Shown in pieces: positions 13,274-21,619 of a stretch of 27,410 nt of DNA. Position 1 is the stretch's first letter. Each line of letters opens with the position of its first letter. The notes below the pieces were generated by a model. It did not search any database. It saw only the letters and a program-made list of their open reading frames with translations, and was not told the origin of the DNA. Source of the DNA: a virus; the IMG/VR virus record IMGVR_UViG_3300008450_000367, positions 1 to 27,410 of that record; one strand, 5' to 3'. Position numbers and translations under genes: made by a program.

Positions 13274-15075
13274 GTGCGATGCAACTGACCGCCGACTTCA
13301 CGATCAAGGCCGTCGAGGGCGAGGCTCCCGCCTCCCCGACGTTTGAGTTGGTCGCGTATACGGGCCGGGCGATCCGGCAGTCGTGGAGCCGCAACCCGAT
13401 CGTGGTTGACCTGGCCGGGATGGATACCTCCCGCCAGGCCGTGCCGATCCTGTGGGGCCATGACGCCAGCCTGGATTCGGTCCTCGGCCAGAGTTCCAGC
13501 GTGACCAACGACGGCCAGGCGCTCACGCTCGCCGGCGAGATCATCGGCGAGGGGCCGGTGGCCGACCGCGTCTTGTCGCTGTCCCGCAAGGGTCTGCGGC
13601 TGCAAGCGAGCATCGGGGCCGACGCCGGGCGGATCGAGAACATCGCCCCAGGCGAAAGCGTCACGGTCAACGGCCGGGAGTTCACCGGGCCTGTGTCAGT
13701 CGTCCGAGCCTCGTCACTTCGCGAGGTGTCGATCGTCCTGTTTGGTGCGGACGCCAATACGTCCGCCGCTATCGCAGCGGATGCGAATGAGGGTGCGAAT
13801 ATGGCGGAGTCCGCCAACGACACGCCCGTCGAGGCCACCGTGCCGCAGACGGAAGCCCCGGCGATCGTCGCCGTGGAGTCGCCCGCTGTCGAGAAGATCG
13901 ACGTGGAGGCTGTGAAGGCCGAGGCCATCAAGGTCGCGAGGGAAGCCGTCCTGGCCGAGATTCGCGCCGCCCGGCCAGCCGCTCCGGCGGTTCACGTCGT
14001 GGAAAGGATCGACGGCCCCGCGGTCGTTGAGGCGAGCCTGTGTCTCGCCGGTGGCCTGCCCGACGTGGAGAAGCGTTTCGACCAGCGGACCCTCGAGGCC
14101 GCCGGGAAGAACCGCGGCGTTTCGCTCGGTGAGGTGCTGATCCAGGCCGCCCGTAGCAACGGCTACGACGGTGGCAACCGGATCACGCACAGCAACCTGC
14201 GGACGATCATGGCCACGGCGTTCGCGACCCACGCGATCTCCAACGTGCTGGCCGCGACCTACGGGAAGTTCCTGCTCGCCGGCTTCAACGCCGTCGAGGC
14301 GACGTGGGACGCGATCTCGTCGGTCCGGTCGGTGAGTGACTTCAAGGCCGTGACCGGCGTTCGTCTGAACGGCGGTTTCGAGTACGAGGAGGTCGCAAAC
14401 GGCGGCGAGCTGAAGTCGGCCGACGCGAGCGACGAGAAGCGGACGATCCAGGCCAAGACCTACGGCCGGCTCACGAGCGTGACCCGTCAGGACATCATCA
14501 ACGATGACCTGGGTGCTCTCTCGGCCGTCCCGCAGCGCCTTGGTCGCGGTGCCGCGATCAAGCTCAACAAGGTTTTCTGGGCAGAGTTTGAGTCGAGCAA
14601 CTCGACTTTCTTCGCCAAGGAAACCGCGGGGGCCGGCAACGCCCTGCAGCTCTCCTCGCTGAAGACGGCTGCGTCGTCCTACCGGAAGCTCCAAGACCCC
14701 GATGGCAACCCGCTCGGGATCGCCCCGTCGATCCTGCTGGTGCCGCCGGAGCTGGAGATTGCCGCGGCCGAACTGATGAGCGGTTCGCTGCTGATTACCG
14801 GCGAAAACGCCACCCGCACGAACGCCAACGTGCTGGCCGGCCGGTATCAAGTGGTCAGCTCGTCCTACCTCACCAGCGGTTCGACGTGGTGGCTCTGTGC
14901 CAACCCCGCCGATCTGCCGGCGATGGAGGTCGCGTTCCTCAACGGTCAGCGTCAGCCGACCGTGGAGCAGGCCGAGGCCGATTTCAACACCCTCGGCATC
15001 ATGATGAGGGGCTACTTCGACTTCGGCGTGGCCAAGGCCGAGAAGAACGCGGCCTACCGGATGGCGACGGCTTGA
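13270..15075 (+). CDS. Fused prohead protease and major capsid protein (gpT-like)
   Basis: A single 601-residue frame joins capsid maturation protease and shell protein. Residues 1-165 resemble HK97-type S78 protease, with His64 (ILWGHDAS) and Ser114 (LRLQASIGAD) at nearly the same positions as HK97 His65 and Ser114. Residues ~185-240 are an acidic/alanine helical spacer (VEAVKAEAIKVAREAVLAE) that could act as an internal scaffold. Residues ~255-601 resemble Mu gpT-like major capsid protein (RTIMATAFATHAISNVLAA, SVSDFKAVTGVRL, GRLTSVTRQDIINDDLGAL). The gene overlaps the portal by ATGA. A strong 13-bp-stem hairpin follows. The protease presumably frees the capsid protein by self-cleavage near the spacer. 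Confidence 0.9.
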   Translation: MSAMQLTADFTIKAVEGEAPASPTFELVAYTGRAIRQSWSRNPIVVDLAGMDTSRQAVPILWGHDASLDSVLGQSSSVTNDGQALTLAGEIIGEGPVADRVLSLSRKGLRLQASIGADAGRIENIAPGESVTVNGREFTGPVSVVRASSLREVSIVLFGADANTSAAIAADANEGANMAESANDTPVEATVPQTEAPAIVAVESPAVEKIDVEAVKAEAIKVAREAVLAEIRAARPAAPAVHVVERIDGPAVVEASLCLAGGLPDVEKRFDQRTLEAAGKNRGVSLGEVLIQAARSNGYDGGNRITHSNLRTIMATAFATHAISNVLAATYGKFLLAGFNAVEATWDAISSVRSVSDFKAVTGVRLNGGFEYEEVANGGELKSADASDEKRTIQAKTYGRLTSVTRQDIINDDLGALSAVPQRLGRGAAIKLNKVFWAEFESSNSTFFAKETAGAGNALQLSSLKTAASSYRKLQDPDGNPLGIAPSILLVPPELEIAAAELMSGSLLITGENATRTNANVLAGRYQVVSSSYLTSGSTWWLCANPADLPAMEVAFLNGQRQPTVEQAEADFNTLGIMMRGYFDFGVAKAEKNAAYRMATA

Positions 15076-15095
15076 TTCGTGTCGTGAACAACGTG

Positions 15096-15126
15096 CCCGG
15101 CGGGCCGGCGAGTCCGGCCCGCCGGG
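15096..15126 (+). terminator. Strong hairpin after the capsid gene
   Basis: CCCGGCGGGCCGG (15096-15108) pairs perfectly with CCGGCCCGCCGGG (15114-15126) across the 5-base loop CGAGT. No T-tract follows, so it is not a classic intrinsic terminator. It may instead be an RNA processing or mRNA-stabilising structure that sets capsid-to-downstream ratios. Confidence 0.5.
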
Positions 15127-15167
15127 GTTCCAAACTCCAGGGTTCGTAAGCGAAAGGGTTTTTCAAG

Positions 15168-15491
15168 ATGGCGACGATTCAGGAAGGCGATTCGCTCGAC
15201 TACACGCCGACGACCGGCGTGGCGGTGGGCGAGGCAGTGGTGATCGGTTCGATCGTGGGCGTGGCCACGCGGCCGATCGCCGCCAACGAGCTGGGCTCTG
15301 TGGCGGTCAAGGGCGTTCACTCCATCCCGAAGCCGACCGGCAGCGGTACGGACTACGCGATGGGCTCCAAGGTGTCGCTCTACAACGCGCAGGCCGTGAC
15401 CGGTGCCACCGGCACCGCGATGGGTTACGTCGCGAAGAAGCCCGCGACGACCGACACGACGGTGAACGTGCTGCTGGTTCCCGGTGCCTGA
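15168..15491 (+). CDS. DUF2190 family capsid decoration/cement protein
   Basis: A 107-residue beta-rich protein starting MATIQEGDSLDYTPTTGV. It has the pattern of DUF2190 phage proteins: VAVGEAVVIGSIVGVATRP, AANELGSVAVKGVHSIPK and the C-terminal TTVNVLLVPGA. These small proteins are thought to bind the outside of the capsid shell, as lambda gpD does, and lie next to the major capsid gene as here. GAAAGG lies upstream of the ATG. The gene stands between two large hairpins, unlike the overlapping genes around it, which suggests its expression is set separately. Confidence 0.85.
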   Translation: MATIQEGDSLDYTPTTGVAVGEAVVIGSIVGVATRPIAANELGSVAVKGVHSIPKPTGSGTDYAMGSKVSLYNAQAVTGATGTAMGYVAKKPATTDTTVNVLLVPGA

Positions 15492-15497
15492 CGCTAG

Positions 15498-15539
15498 GGG
15501 CCGCGCGGCCGCGGGACAAACCCGTGTGCCGCGCGGCCC
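15498..15539 (+). terminator. Long hairpin after the decoration gene
   Basis: GGGCCGCGCGGC (15498-15509) pairs perfectly with GCCGCGCGGCCC (15528-15539). The intervening loop contains a second small stem CGGG-ACAAA-CCCG (15512-15524). There is no T-run. It begins 7 bases after the decoration stop and ends 15 bases before the next ATG. Confidence 0.5.
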
Positions 15540-15554
15540 GGTGGCGGAACGACC

Positions 15555-15929
15555 ATGCAGGACATGATCGCCAAGGGTGCGTCGTGGTTCGATCAGCAAC
15601 GCAAGAAGCATCTTGCGGTGACGGTCGAGTACCAGGCCACCGGCACCATGTTCACGAAGTCGTTCCCCGCCACGATCGGCATGAGCCGCTGGGATTCCAT
15701 CGACGCCAGCGGGCAGATGATTCGGTTTGAGACTCGTGACTACTTCGTGAGCGTGGACGAAATGCGAGACAATCCCCGCCGCGGCGATCGCATCCACGAA
15801 ACGGACGCCACTGGCGTCCGCCGCACCTACGAGGTGATGGTGCCAGGCGGTGCCAATAACCCGTGGTCGTGGGCAGACCGCGGCCAGCGGATTCGCAGGA
15901 TTCACACGCAGCTCGTGGAGAGTGACTGA
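15555..15929 (+). CDS. Head-tail joining / head completion protein
   Basis: A 124-residue protein. The segment [23 protein letters not shown], a gap, then [19 protein letters not shown] and RRIHTQLV follows the pattern of small head-tail adaptors of the lambda FII/gp10-neck kind: a beta barrel with a GDRI turn and a conserved tryptophan near the end. It lies directly after the decoration gene, where head completion genes are found. ATG 15555 follows a GGAACG-containing leader. Its stop shares a base with the first collagen-like gene start. Confidence 0.65.
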   Translation: MQDMIAKGASWFDQQRKKHLAVTVEYQATGTMFTKSFPATIGMSRWDSIDASGQMIRFETRDYFVSVDEMRDNPRRGDRIHETDATGVRRTYEVMVPGGANNPWSWADRGQRIRRIHTQLVESD

Positions 15930-16876
15930 TGCCGTTTTTCAGCATCTCGTCGCCGTCGAGCGGCAACGCGACCCAACTGCAGGGGCAACCGATTGCGGCG
16001 ACCGCCCCGGCGACCGGCACCGTTCTGACCTACTCTGGTTCCGCATGGGTAGCGTCCACGGGCGTGACGGGGCCGACCGGCCCCAACGGTGCGGACGGCC
16101 CGAAGATTTTCTCGGGCTCCGGTGCGCCGTCCAACGCCCTCGGAGTGAGTGGCGACTTCTACCTCGACGTGGCGAACTCGTACCTTTATGGTCCGAAAGC
16201 GTCGGGATCGTGGGGAGCGGGTATTTCGATCCAGGGCGGTCCGACCGGCCCGACCGGAATGGCAGGGGTCGCCGGGAGTACCGGAGCTACCGGCCCGTCG
16301 TCCACCGTCTCCGGGCCAACCGGCCGGACGGGCCCGACGGGATCGACCGGCCCGGCGTCGAGCGTGACGGGGCCGACAGGTCAGACGGGCCCAACGGGGA
16401 TCACCGGGCCTCGAGGCTTTACGGGCCCGACGGGTGCGGCATCAACCGTTACGGGACCAACGGGAGCTATCGGCCCAACGGGCAGCATCGGCGTCACCGG
16501 CCCCTCGGGAGGCCCGACGGGGGCGACAGGCAGCGCCGGACCGACCGGCCCCTCCGGCGGCCCTACGGGGCCAACCGGAGCCGGAGCGAGGGCCGGGGCC
16601 AACGCCGAGACCTTGGCCGGAAACAAGACGCTCACCAGCGCGAGCGAGCGTTACCAATTTCTCTACCCAGACGGCTCCAACCGGATCGTGACGCTCCCAA
16701 GCGGGCCAGCGAACGGCCTCGACTTCATCATCGTGGAGACAGAGGGCGGCGGCTACGACCTCCAGGTGCAGGCCGCCGACTCCACGCCAGTAGCCGACAT
16801 TGGGCTGACGCAGACCTACCGCAACGCGCTGGTCGTGTGGGACGGGTCGGTCTGGCAAGTGCTCAACTACGGGTAA
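15929..16876 (+). CDS. Collagen-like virion fibre protein 1
   Basis: A 315-residue protein. Residues 1-45 form a conserved head ([36 protein letters not shown]). [17 protein letters not shown] module follows at about 72-88. Residues ~105-225 are Gly-X-Y triplets dominated by Gly-Pro-Thr, interrupted by short GPSSTV/GAASTV-type breaks. The C-terminal ~85 residues are a globular beta-rich tip ([35 protein letters not shown]). The triplets should form a trimeric collagen-like rod that displays the tip. The many Thr in the third position resemble Bacillus BclA, whose GPT repeats are O-glycosylated. Expressed in the structural operon, so probably a head or tail fibre. Confidence 0.85.
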   Translation: MPFFSISSPSSGNATQLQGQPIAATAPATGTVLTYSGSAWVASTGVTGPTGPNGADGPKIFSGSGAPSNALGVSGDFYLDVANSYLYGPKASGSWGAGISIQGGPTGPTGMAGVAGSTGATGPSSTVSGPTGRTGPTGSTGPASSVTGPTGQTGPTGITGPRGFTGPTGAASTVTGPTGAIGPTGSIGVTGPSGGPTGATGSAGPTGPSGGPTGPTGAGARAGANAETLAGNKTLTSASERYQFLYPDGSNRIVTLPSGPANGLDFIIVETEGGGYDLQVQAADSTPVADIGLTQTYRNALVVWDGSVWQVLNYG

Positions 16877-16882
16877 GAAACC

Positions 16883-17758
16883 ATGCCATTCTTTTCCATC
16901 AGCACGCCATCGTCCGGCAACGCTACGCAGCTCCAGGGCCGCAGCGTTTCGGCGACCGCACCGGCCACCGGGGCCGGGCTGTTTTGGAATGGCACGGCCT
17001 GGGCACCGGGCAACGGCACGACGGGACCGACTGGTGCTCCCGGCGTCGATGGCGCCAAGTTCTACAGCGGCTCCAGCGGCCCGTCGTCGGGGTTCGGGAA
17101 CAGCGGCGACTTCTGGCTCGACACGAATAGCGGCGTCCTCTACGGGCCGAAGGCCAGCGGCTCGTGGGGGTCCGGCCTGCAGCTCCAAAGCGGCCCGCAG
17201 GGACCGACGGGAGCACAGTCCACAACGCCAGGCCCGACCGGACCCACGGGGGCCGCGAGCACCGTGGCGGGGCCGACGGGCAGCGTTGGTGCCACCGGGC
17301 CGTCCGGCCCGACCGGGTCCACCGGCGTCCGCGGCGCCACGCTCCTGGCCGGCAGCGGCGCCCCGCTCAACAACTACGGCGAGAACGGCGATTGGTACAT
17401 CGACACTGCAGGGGCCGATTTTTACGGCCCCAAGGCCGGCGGGACGTGGGGTTCGCCCACGATCGACCTCCTGGCCATTACCGGGCCTTCTGGCCCGACC
17501 GGGGCCGCGAGCAACGTCGCAGGGCCGACCGGCCCAACTGGCGCCGTTGGTGCCACTGGTGCCGTCGGCGCTGCTTCGACCGTCACGGGGCCGACGGGAA
17601 GCGTCGGACAGACGGGTCCGACCGGAGCGCAAGGCATCCAAGGCAGCACTGGCCCCACGGGCGGTAATGGTTCAGCCGGAGCAACGGGTCCGACGGGCGT
17701 TCTCCCGGTGAATAGCGAAACAGCACTCAACCTCTACCTCTGGAGCACCTTTCGATAA
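16883..17758 (+). CDS. Collagen-like virion fibre protein 2 (paralogue)
   Basis: A 291-residue paralogue of the preceding protein, with an almost identical first 30 residues ([19 protein letters not shown]). It has two copies of the GDFW/YxD...YGPK module (about residues 73-90 and 170-187), where the first protein has one. Two Gly-Pro-Thr blocks follow these modules. There is no globular tip; it ends soon after the second block with [11 protein letters not shown]. Six bases separate it from the first gene and its stop overlaps the next ATG. Tandem duplication followed by tip loss or exchange is the simplest history. It may form mixed or alternative fibres. Confidence 0.85.
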   Translation: MPFFSISTPSSGNATQLQGRSVSATAPATGAGLFWNGTAWAPGNGTTGPTGAPGVDGAKFYSGSSGPSSGFGNSGDFWLDTNSGVLYGPKASGSWGSGLQLQSGPQGPTGAQSTTPGPTGPTGAASTVAGPTGSVGATGPSGPTGSTGVRGATLLAGSGAPLNNYGENGDWYIDTAGADFYGPKAGGTWGSPTIDLLAITGPSGPTGAASNVAGPTGPTGAVGATGAVGAASTVTGPTGSVGQTGPTGAQGIQGSTGPTGGNGSAGATGPTGVLPVNSETALNLYLWSTFR

Positions 17759-18141
17759 TGGCTACTTCGCCAGCATTTGCCGTCACGCCGCGGATCGCGT
17801 CCGTCAACATCGCCACCGCGAACACCAATCGCGACGGCACCGGAACGGTCGCCACGCTCATTACCGGCGCGGCCACCGGAACACGAGTTGCGGAAATCGT
17901 CATCAAGGCCCGTGTCACGACGACCGCGGGCCAGGTCCGCGTGTTTCTGCACGACGGCACGACGTTTTACTTCTTTGATGAAATTGCCGTCGCGGCGGCG
18001 ACTGTGTCAAACAGCGTCCAGGGCGTCCGCGTCAGCACGTCCTACGCGAACTTGATCCTGCCGTCCGCGTCGTGGTCGGTCCGTGTCTCGACGCACAACG
18101 CCGAATCCATCGACGTGACGGCGCTCGGGGCGGATTTGTGA
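17758..18141 (+). CDS. Putative virion surface protein, beta-rich
   Basis: A 127-residue protein rich in Thr, Val, Ala and Ser, with alternating hydrophobic strands (VAEIVIKARVTTTAGQVRVF, TTFYFFDEIAV). It probably forms a beta-sandwich. It is coupled by overlaps to the collagen-like gene before it and to the gene after it, so it likely works with them as a fibre or baseplate accessory. No family can be named from sequence alone. Confidence 0.65.
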   Translation: MATSPAFAVTPRIASVNIATANTNRDGTGTVATLITGAATGTRVAEIVIKARVTTTAGQVRVFLHDGTTFYFFDEIAVAAATVSNSVQGVRVSTSYANLILPSASWSVRVSTHNAESIDVTALGADL

Positions 18142-19064
18142 ACGCCGGGATTCTAGCGCAGGTGCGGTCGCCGATGCCGACGCCCTACGGGTTGCTCGGC
18201 TCCGTGACGCCGGTTCCGTCGCCTGGCGTTTCGCTCCACCCCGAGGCAGTTGATTGGGCAACAAGGGTGGTCGCTAACGGCGGAAGCCCTGTGGCGCTGC
18301 CCGTTCTGTCTGCCGTGAGCGTCTTCTGCCACCGCGTAGATGCCGCGGCGTTGCGTCCTTTGCTATGGAGGGTCAATCTGCTTGCGGGCGACTCTCTTGC
18401 ATCATCGTTGGTTCCATTGTTTCGCTCGCCGACGCCGTTCGGAACTGTGCAGGGAAATGCTACCGACACGGCCGAGAACTTTGTCAGTTCCGACTACGTC
18501 GCCGCGTCAGGATTGCTCGGAAACGGCAGCAATAAGAGATTGCTAACCGGCCTGCCGTTGAACTTCTCTCCTGCGAGGCACCTTGGAGCGTTTATTCACA
18601 CCCTTGGAACGACGGCGTTTCGGACGTACATCGGAGCGGCTGGCGCGACCTTATTCGACGGATTACTGTCGCTGCAGTGCGACTCTCCGACAACCGTATG
18701 GCGAATGGAAAACACGCGAACTACCGCAGAAGGAGGAAGCGCTGGAGGCACAACCTCCGGGGTTCACTCAAGTGGAGACTTTGTGCTTGCGAGCTCTGCG
18801 GGAAACAACATCTTCGGCAACATTGTTCACTCGGGAATGTATAGGAACACGACGCGCGTCGGTTTTCCCGCCACCGCCAGTGTAGCCGGCGCCGTGTCTA
18901 CCGGAATAGCGATTTTCGCCTACCAGCTATCGGCAGGAACATTTGCAGGACACAGCAACGCTCGCATTGGCGGATATTCACTTGGGTCGCACTTGCTGTC
19001 AGACCAATGCTTGGCATACGCGGTGATCTGGGACGCACTGCTTCGCGCGCTGGGGCGACGATGA
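18138..19064 (+). CDS. Putative tail fibre / receptor-contact protein
   Basis: A 308-residue protein starting at GTG 18138 (overlap with the previous stop). After ~40 residues comes DWATRVVANGGSPVALPVLS, then CHRVDAAALRPLLWRVNLLA, and a beta-rich, Ser/Gly/Thr-rich body (FVSSDYVAASGLLGNGSNKR, TSGVHSSGDFVLASSAGN). I recall this arrangement from surface-exposed phage and planctomycete proteins beside collagen-like genes, but no function is established. The coding DNA is less GC-rich (about 53% in a sampled stretch) than the head genes, as often seen for exchangeable receptor-binding genes. Confidence 0.6.
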   Translation: MNAGILAQVRSPMPTPYGLLGSVTPVPSPGVSLHPEAVDWATRVVANGGSPVALPVLSAVSVFCHRVDAAALRPLLWRVNLLAGDSLASSLVPLFRSPTPFGTVQGNATDTAENFVSSDYVAASGLLGNGSNKRLLTGLPLNFSPARHLGAFIHTLGTTAFRTYIGAAGATLFDGLLSLQCDSPTTVWRMENTRTTAEGGSAGGTTSGVHSSGDFVLASSAGNNIFGNIVHSGMYRNTTRVGFPATASVAGAVSTGIAIFAYQLSAGTFAGHSNARIGGYSLGSHLLSDQCLAYAVIWDALLRALGRR

Positions 19065-19369
19065 AACTGTCCGACATTTCGCTACCGATGCCATACGAGC
19101 AGGCCCGCGAATACGGACTTGTGTTTTCCGCGCCGTTGGCTGAACGGTTAGCGGAACTCCACCATAAATACGGGTCTCCAAACTGCGTCCCGGTAGCGAG
19201 CCGGCTGGTTGACGGCCGGTTCGCGTTGTGTGCAGACGTGCTGACGGAAATCGGTCCCGGCGGCCTCCTGGCCGCCATGTGGGCCGCCGCCGACAAGGCC
19301 GTGCTGCTCGCGAGCGTGGACGTGCTGCCATGGCATGAAGTCACGGCCCTCCTGCCGCCGGAAACCTAG
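19061..19369 (+). CDS. Small protein of unknown function
   Basis: A 102-residue protein beginning MKLSDISLPMPYEQAREYGL. The middle (CVPVASRLVDGRFALCADVL) and C-terminal half (LLAAMWAAADKAVLLASVDV) suggest an alpha/beta fold. ATG 19061 overlaps the preceding stop. A 47-bp gap containing a GTGTAC-type leader follows. It is the last gene before the glycan cassette. No domain is recognised. Confidence 0.6.
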   Translation: MKLSDISLPMPYEQAREYGLVFSAPLAERLAELHHKYGSPNCVPVASRLVDGRFALCADVLTEIGPGGLLAAMWAAADKAVLLASVDVLPWHEVTALLPPET

Positions 19370-19416
19370 GGCAAACCCATCTTGCCGCGTGGTGCGGATG
19401 GTGTACGGTTGTTCCC

Positions 19417-20448
19417 ATGATCGAGCATCTTCACGGCGTGGCCGTCCACGCCTACTACTGCGGCGAGATGGAAGCCGGCCGCCGGGCGTGTGAAGCCCTT
19501 CTGCGGAAGAAACTGCCGGACGGCATGGAGCACGTCGTGCGTAGGAATCGGACGTGGTACACGCATCGGCTCGAGGAGTTGGCGAGCACGCGATTCCGCC
19601 GGATAGACGTGGAGCCGGCATTTCCTGGGTGGTCGCTGTTCAATCCGTCGATCATCGCGGAAACGTCCGGCTGGATCGTGAACGTCCGTTCCAGCAACTA
19701 CCGCATCGTGGAAGGTCGGTACGAGATGCCGCCGGAGGATAACGGCGTCATCCGCACCGAAAACCTCCTCGTCACGCTGGACGACGACATGGCCCCCACC
19801 TACGTCGAGCGGATGCCGGCCGCCTACGAGCGGACGGCTTTCCCGGTGGACGGGCTCGAGGACGTGCGGCTCAACGAGGTGGACGGCCGGCCCCTGCTTT
19901 CGGCCACCGTGCGAAACTTTGCCCCCTACGACGGGACGTGCCGCATCGGCGTCGGGTATTTCGATAGCATCCGCTGCCATCCCACGGGCGAGCGGCACGA
20001 AAAGAACTGGATGCCGATTCTGGGGCGGGCCCGGTGGCTCTACGCCTGCAACGATGGCGGACAGGTGGCCACGGTCGCGGAGCATGATGGGGCATGGCTT
20101 GTCGAGCGTCACGCCCCTTCCCCGCATATCGCGGCCGGCTTCCGCGGCGGGTCGCAGCTCGTCCCGATCGGCGGAAGCCGGTGGCTCGCCCTCATTCACG
20201 AGGTCGCCGAAGACGACGGAAAACGCATCTACGAGCACCGATTCGTGGAGTTTGATTCGGAAGCCTCGTGGGCGATCACGGGTATTTCGATGCCGTTCGC
20301 GTTCCTTGAGACGCGAGCGATTGAGTTTGCGGCCGGTCTGGCCCGCCGTGGCGACCGGCTCGTGGCGAGTTTCGGCGTCCGCGACGCCGAAGCCTGGATC
20401 GTGGAGCTGACGGTTCCCGAGGTCCGCAACCTCCTGACGCGACCATGA
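19417..20448 (+). CDS. Five-bladed propeller glycosidase/phosphorylase-like protein (GH43/GH130-type)
   Basis: A 343-residue protein. After a short helical N-terminus (YYCGEMEAGRRACEALL), residues ~75-335 show propeller-like blade repeats: LFNPSIIAETSGWIVNVRSS, RTENLLVTLDDDM, GLEDVRLNEVDGRPLLSATV, FRGGSQLVPIGGSRWLALIH and TRAIEFAAGLARRGDRLVAS. The recurring NPS / EDVRL / GGS pattern is that of five-bladed glycan-acting proteins of the GH130/GH43 kind, often found fused or adjacent to glycosyltransferases. Catalytic acids cannot be assigned with confidence. It opens a five-gene overlapping set with a methyltransferase and glycosyltransferases, consistent with making or trimming a glycan. Confidence 0.6.
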   Translation: MIEHLHGVAVHAYYCGEMEAGRRACEALLRKKLPDGMEHVVRRNRTWYTHRLEELASTRFRRIDVEPAFPGWSLFNPSIIAETSGWIVNVRSSNYRIVEGRYEMPPEDNGVIRTENLLVTLDDDMAPTYVERMPAAYERTAFPVDGLEDVRLNEVDGRPLLSATVRNFAPYDGTCRIGVGYFDSIRCHPTGERHEKNWMPILGRARWLYACNDGGQVATVAEHDGAWLVERHAPSPHIAAGFRGGSQLVPIGGSRWLALIHEVAEDDGKRIYEHRFVEFDSEASWAITGISMPFAFLETRAIEFAAGLARRGDRLVASFGVRDAEAWIVELTVPEVRNLLTRP

Positions 20449-20999
20449 CCATTACGCTCCGTACCTTCGACCGAGCAAAAACCCTGCTAGAAGCGAACTG
20501 GCGGGAGCACGATTGGTTTTTCTGCGACCAGGCCGTGATTGGCCACTACGCGATGAAAGCGGCGATTTGTGAGCGGTACAACCCGCGCCGCGTCATAGAG
20601 ATTGGGACGCGGTGCGGCTACTCGCTGCTCGTGTTCAACGCCGTTGCCCCGCGGGCGTCCTTCTTGTGCATCGACGGGTGCATGGACGACGATTCGCTCG
20701 ACTGCCTGGCCCACGCCAAGGCGCTGATCCAGCGGCACCAAATCGACGCGGAGCTGGTGATCGTTGATTCCCACGCGATCAAGAGTTTGCCCCCGGCCTG
20801 CTTCGCCCACGTTGACGGGGATCATTCCTACGCAGGAGCCCTGGCCGACCTTCGGCTCGTGGCACACTGCCGCGCGATCCTAGCCGACGACGTGTGCAAC
20901 CCAGAGGTGGCCAGGGCCGTGGACGTTTTCGCCCGTGAGGCCGGCCGCACCGTGGAACTCATCAACGACGGCCTGCGTCGCGTGGCGGTGCTGACATGA
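20445..20999 (+). CDS. Class I SAM-dependent methyltransferase (Methyltransf_24-like)
   Basis: A 184-residue Rossmann-type methyltransferase. Motif I is RRVIEIGTRCGYS (48-60), the acidic end of strand 2 is FLCIDG (73-78), and AHVDGDHSYAGAL (121-133) is the DGDHSY segment typical of Methyltransf_24/cephalosporin-hydroxylase-like enzymes, which methylate sugars or small molecules. ATG 20445 overlaps the previous stop (ATGA), and its end overlaps the next start. In this context an O-methylated sugar is a plausible product. The fold is confident, the substrate inferred. Confidence 0.8.
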   Translation: MTITLRTFDRAKTLLEANWREHDWFFCDQAVIGHYAMKAAICERYNPRRVIEIGTRCGYSLLVFNAVAPRASFLCIDGCMDDDSLDCLAHAKALIQRHQIDAELVIVDSHAIKSLPPACFAHVDGDHSYAGALADLRLVAHCRAILADDVCNPEVARAVDVFAREAGRTVELINDGLRRVAVLT

Positions 21000-21619
21000 G
21001 CGTGGCAGTTGTCACCGGCTACGTCCCGCTGCCGTGCGACCACCGTTCGGCAGACGACTACGCTGCACTTGGGTCGCAGCTCTTGGCCCTGTGCGGGAAG
21101 TCCTTGGCGTTCCGCCAGCCGCTCGCGGACTGCTGGATGGCGAACTGGATGGCCGATGCCGGCATGGCGGTGGAGCCGGGCGGCAAGGACACGGCCGCAT
21201 ACCATGCGGTCCAGCACGAGAAAAGCCGGTGGATCGCCAGGGCGGCCGGGGCGATGGAGGCCGAAACGCTGGTCTGGATCGACTACGGCCTGCTCCACAA
21301 CCGGAAGATTCATCCCATCCACGTTACGCAACTGCTCGAGGCCGTGGCGGCCACGCCACCGACGCGGATCGTGTCGCCGTCTTTCGGGGTGCAGTCTCCG
21401 GCGCCGGACCGCATCAACTGGACGTTTCTTGGAACGATCCTGGTCGTCCCCCGCGCCCTGGCGTTCTGGTTCCATAGCAACGTCTTAGACGCGGCCACCA
21501 ATCCGCCGACCTGGGAGGTCAACACCTGGGCCACGGTCTACCGGCAGAATCCCGACAACTTCTTCCTCTACGGAGCCAATCACGACGAGACCATGTTCAC
21601 GAGGTACTCGTCATGGTGA
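20996..21619 (+). CDS. HtrL/YibB-like putative glycosyltransferase
   Basis: A 207-residue protein. TLVWIDYGLLH (91-101) is the (V/I)WxDxG-type segment characteristic of HtrL/WlaTC proteins, in which an aspartate motif precedes a Leu/His-rich helix. NPDNFFLYGANHDETMF near the C-terminus resembles the later conserved part of that family. The protein is shorter than typical HtrL (~270-300 aa). It overlaps both neighbours in the cassette (ATGA at 20996, 7 bases at 21613). A sugar transfer role is inferred mainly from context. Confidence 0.5.
   Translation: MSVAVVTGYVPLPCDHRSADDYAALGSQLLALCGKSLAFRQPLADCWMANWMADAGMAVEPGGKDTAAYHAVQHEKSRWIARAAGAMEAETLVWIDYGLLHNRKIHPIHVTQLLEAVAATPPTRIVSPSFGVQSPAPDRINWTFLGTILVVPRALAFWFHSNVLDAATNPPTWEVNTWATVYRQNPDNFFLYGANHDETMFTRYSSW

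Noticed and set aside
15096-15539. Intrinsic (rho-independent) terminators with a U-tract
   Set aside because: Both hairpins are strong but neither is followed by a T-run, so classical termination is not supported; listed only as hairpins of uncertain effect.
16230-17710. CRISPR-like or tandem DNA repeats
   Set aside because: The repeated GGNCCNACGG units are codons of Gly-Pro-Thr triplets with no regular spacers.
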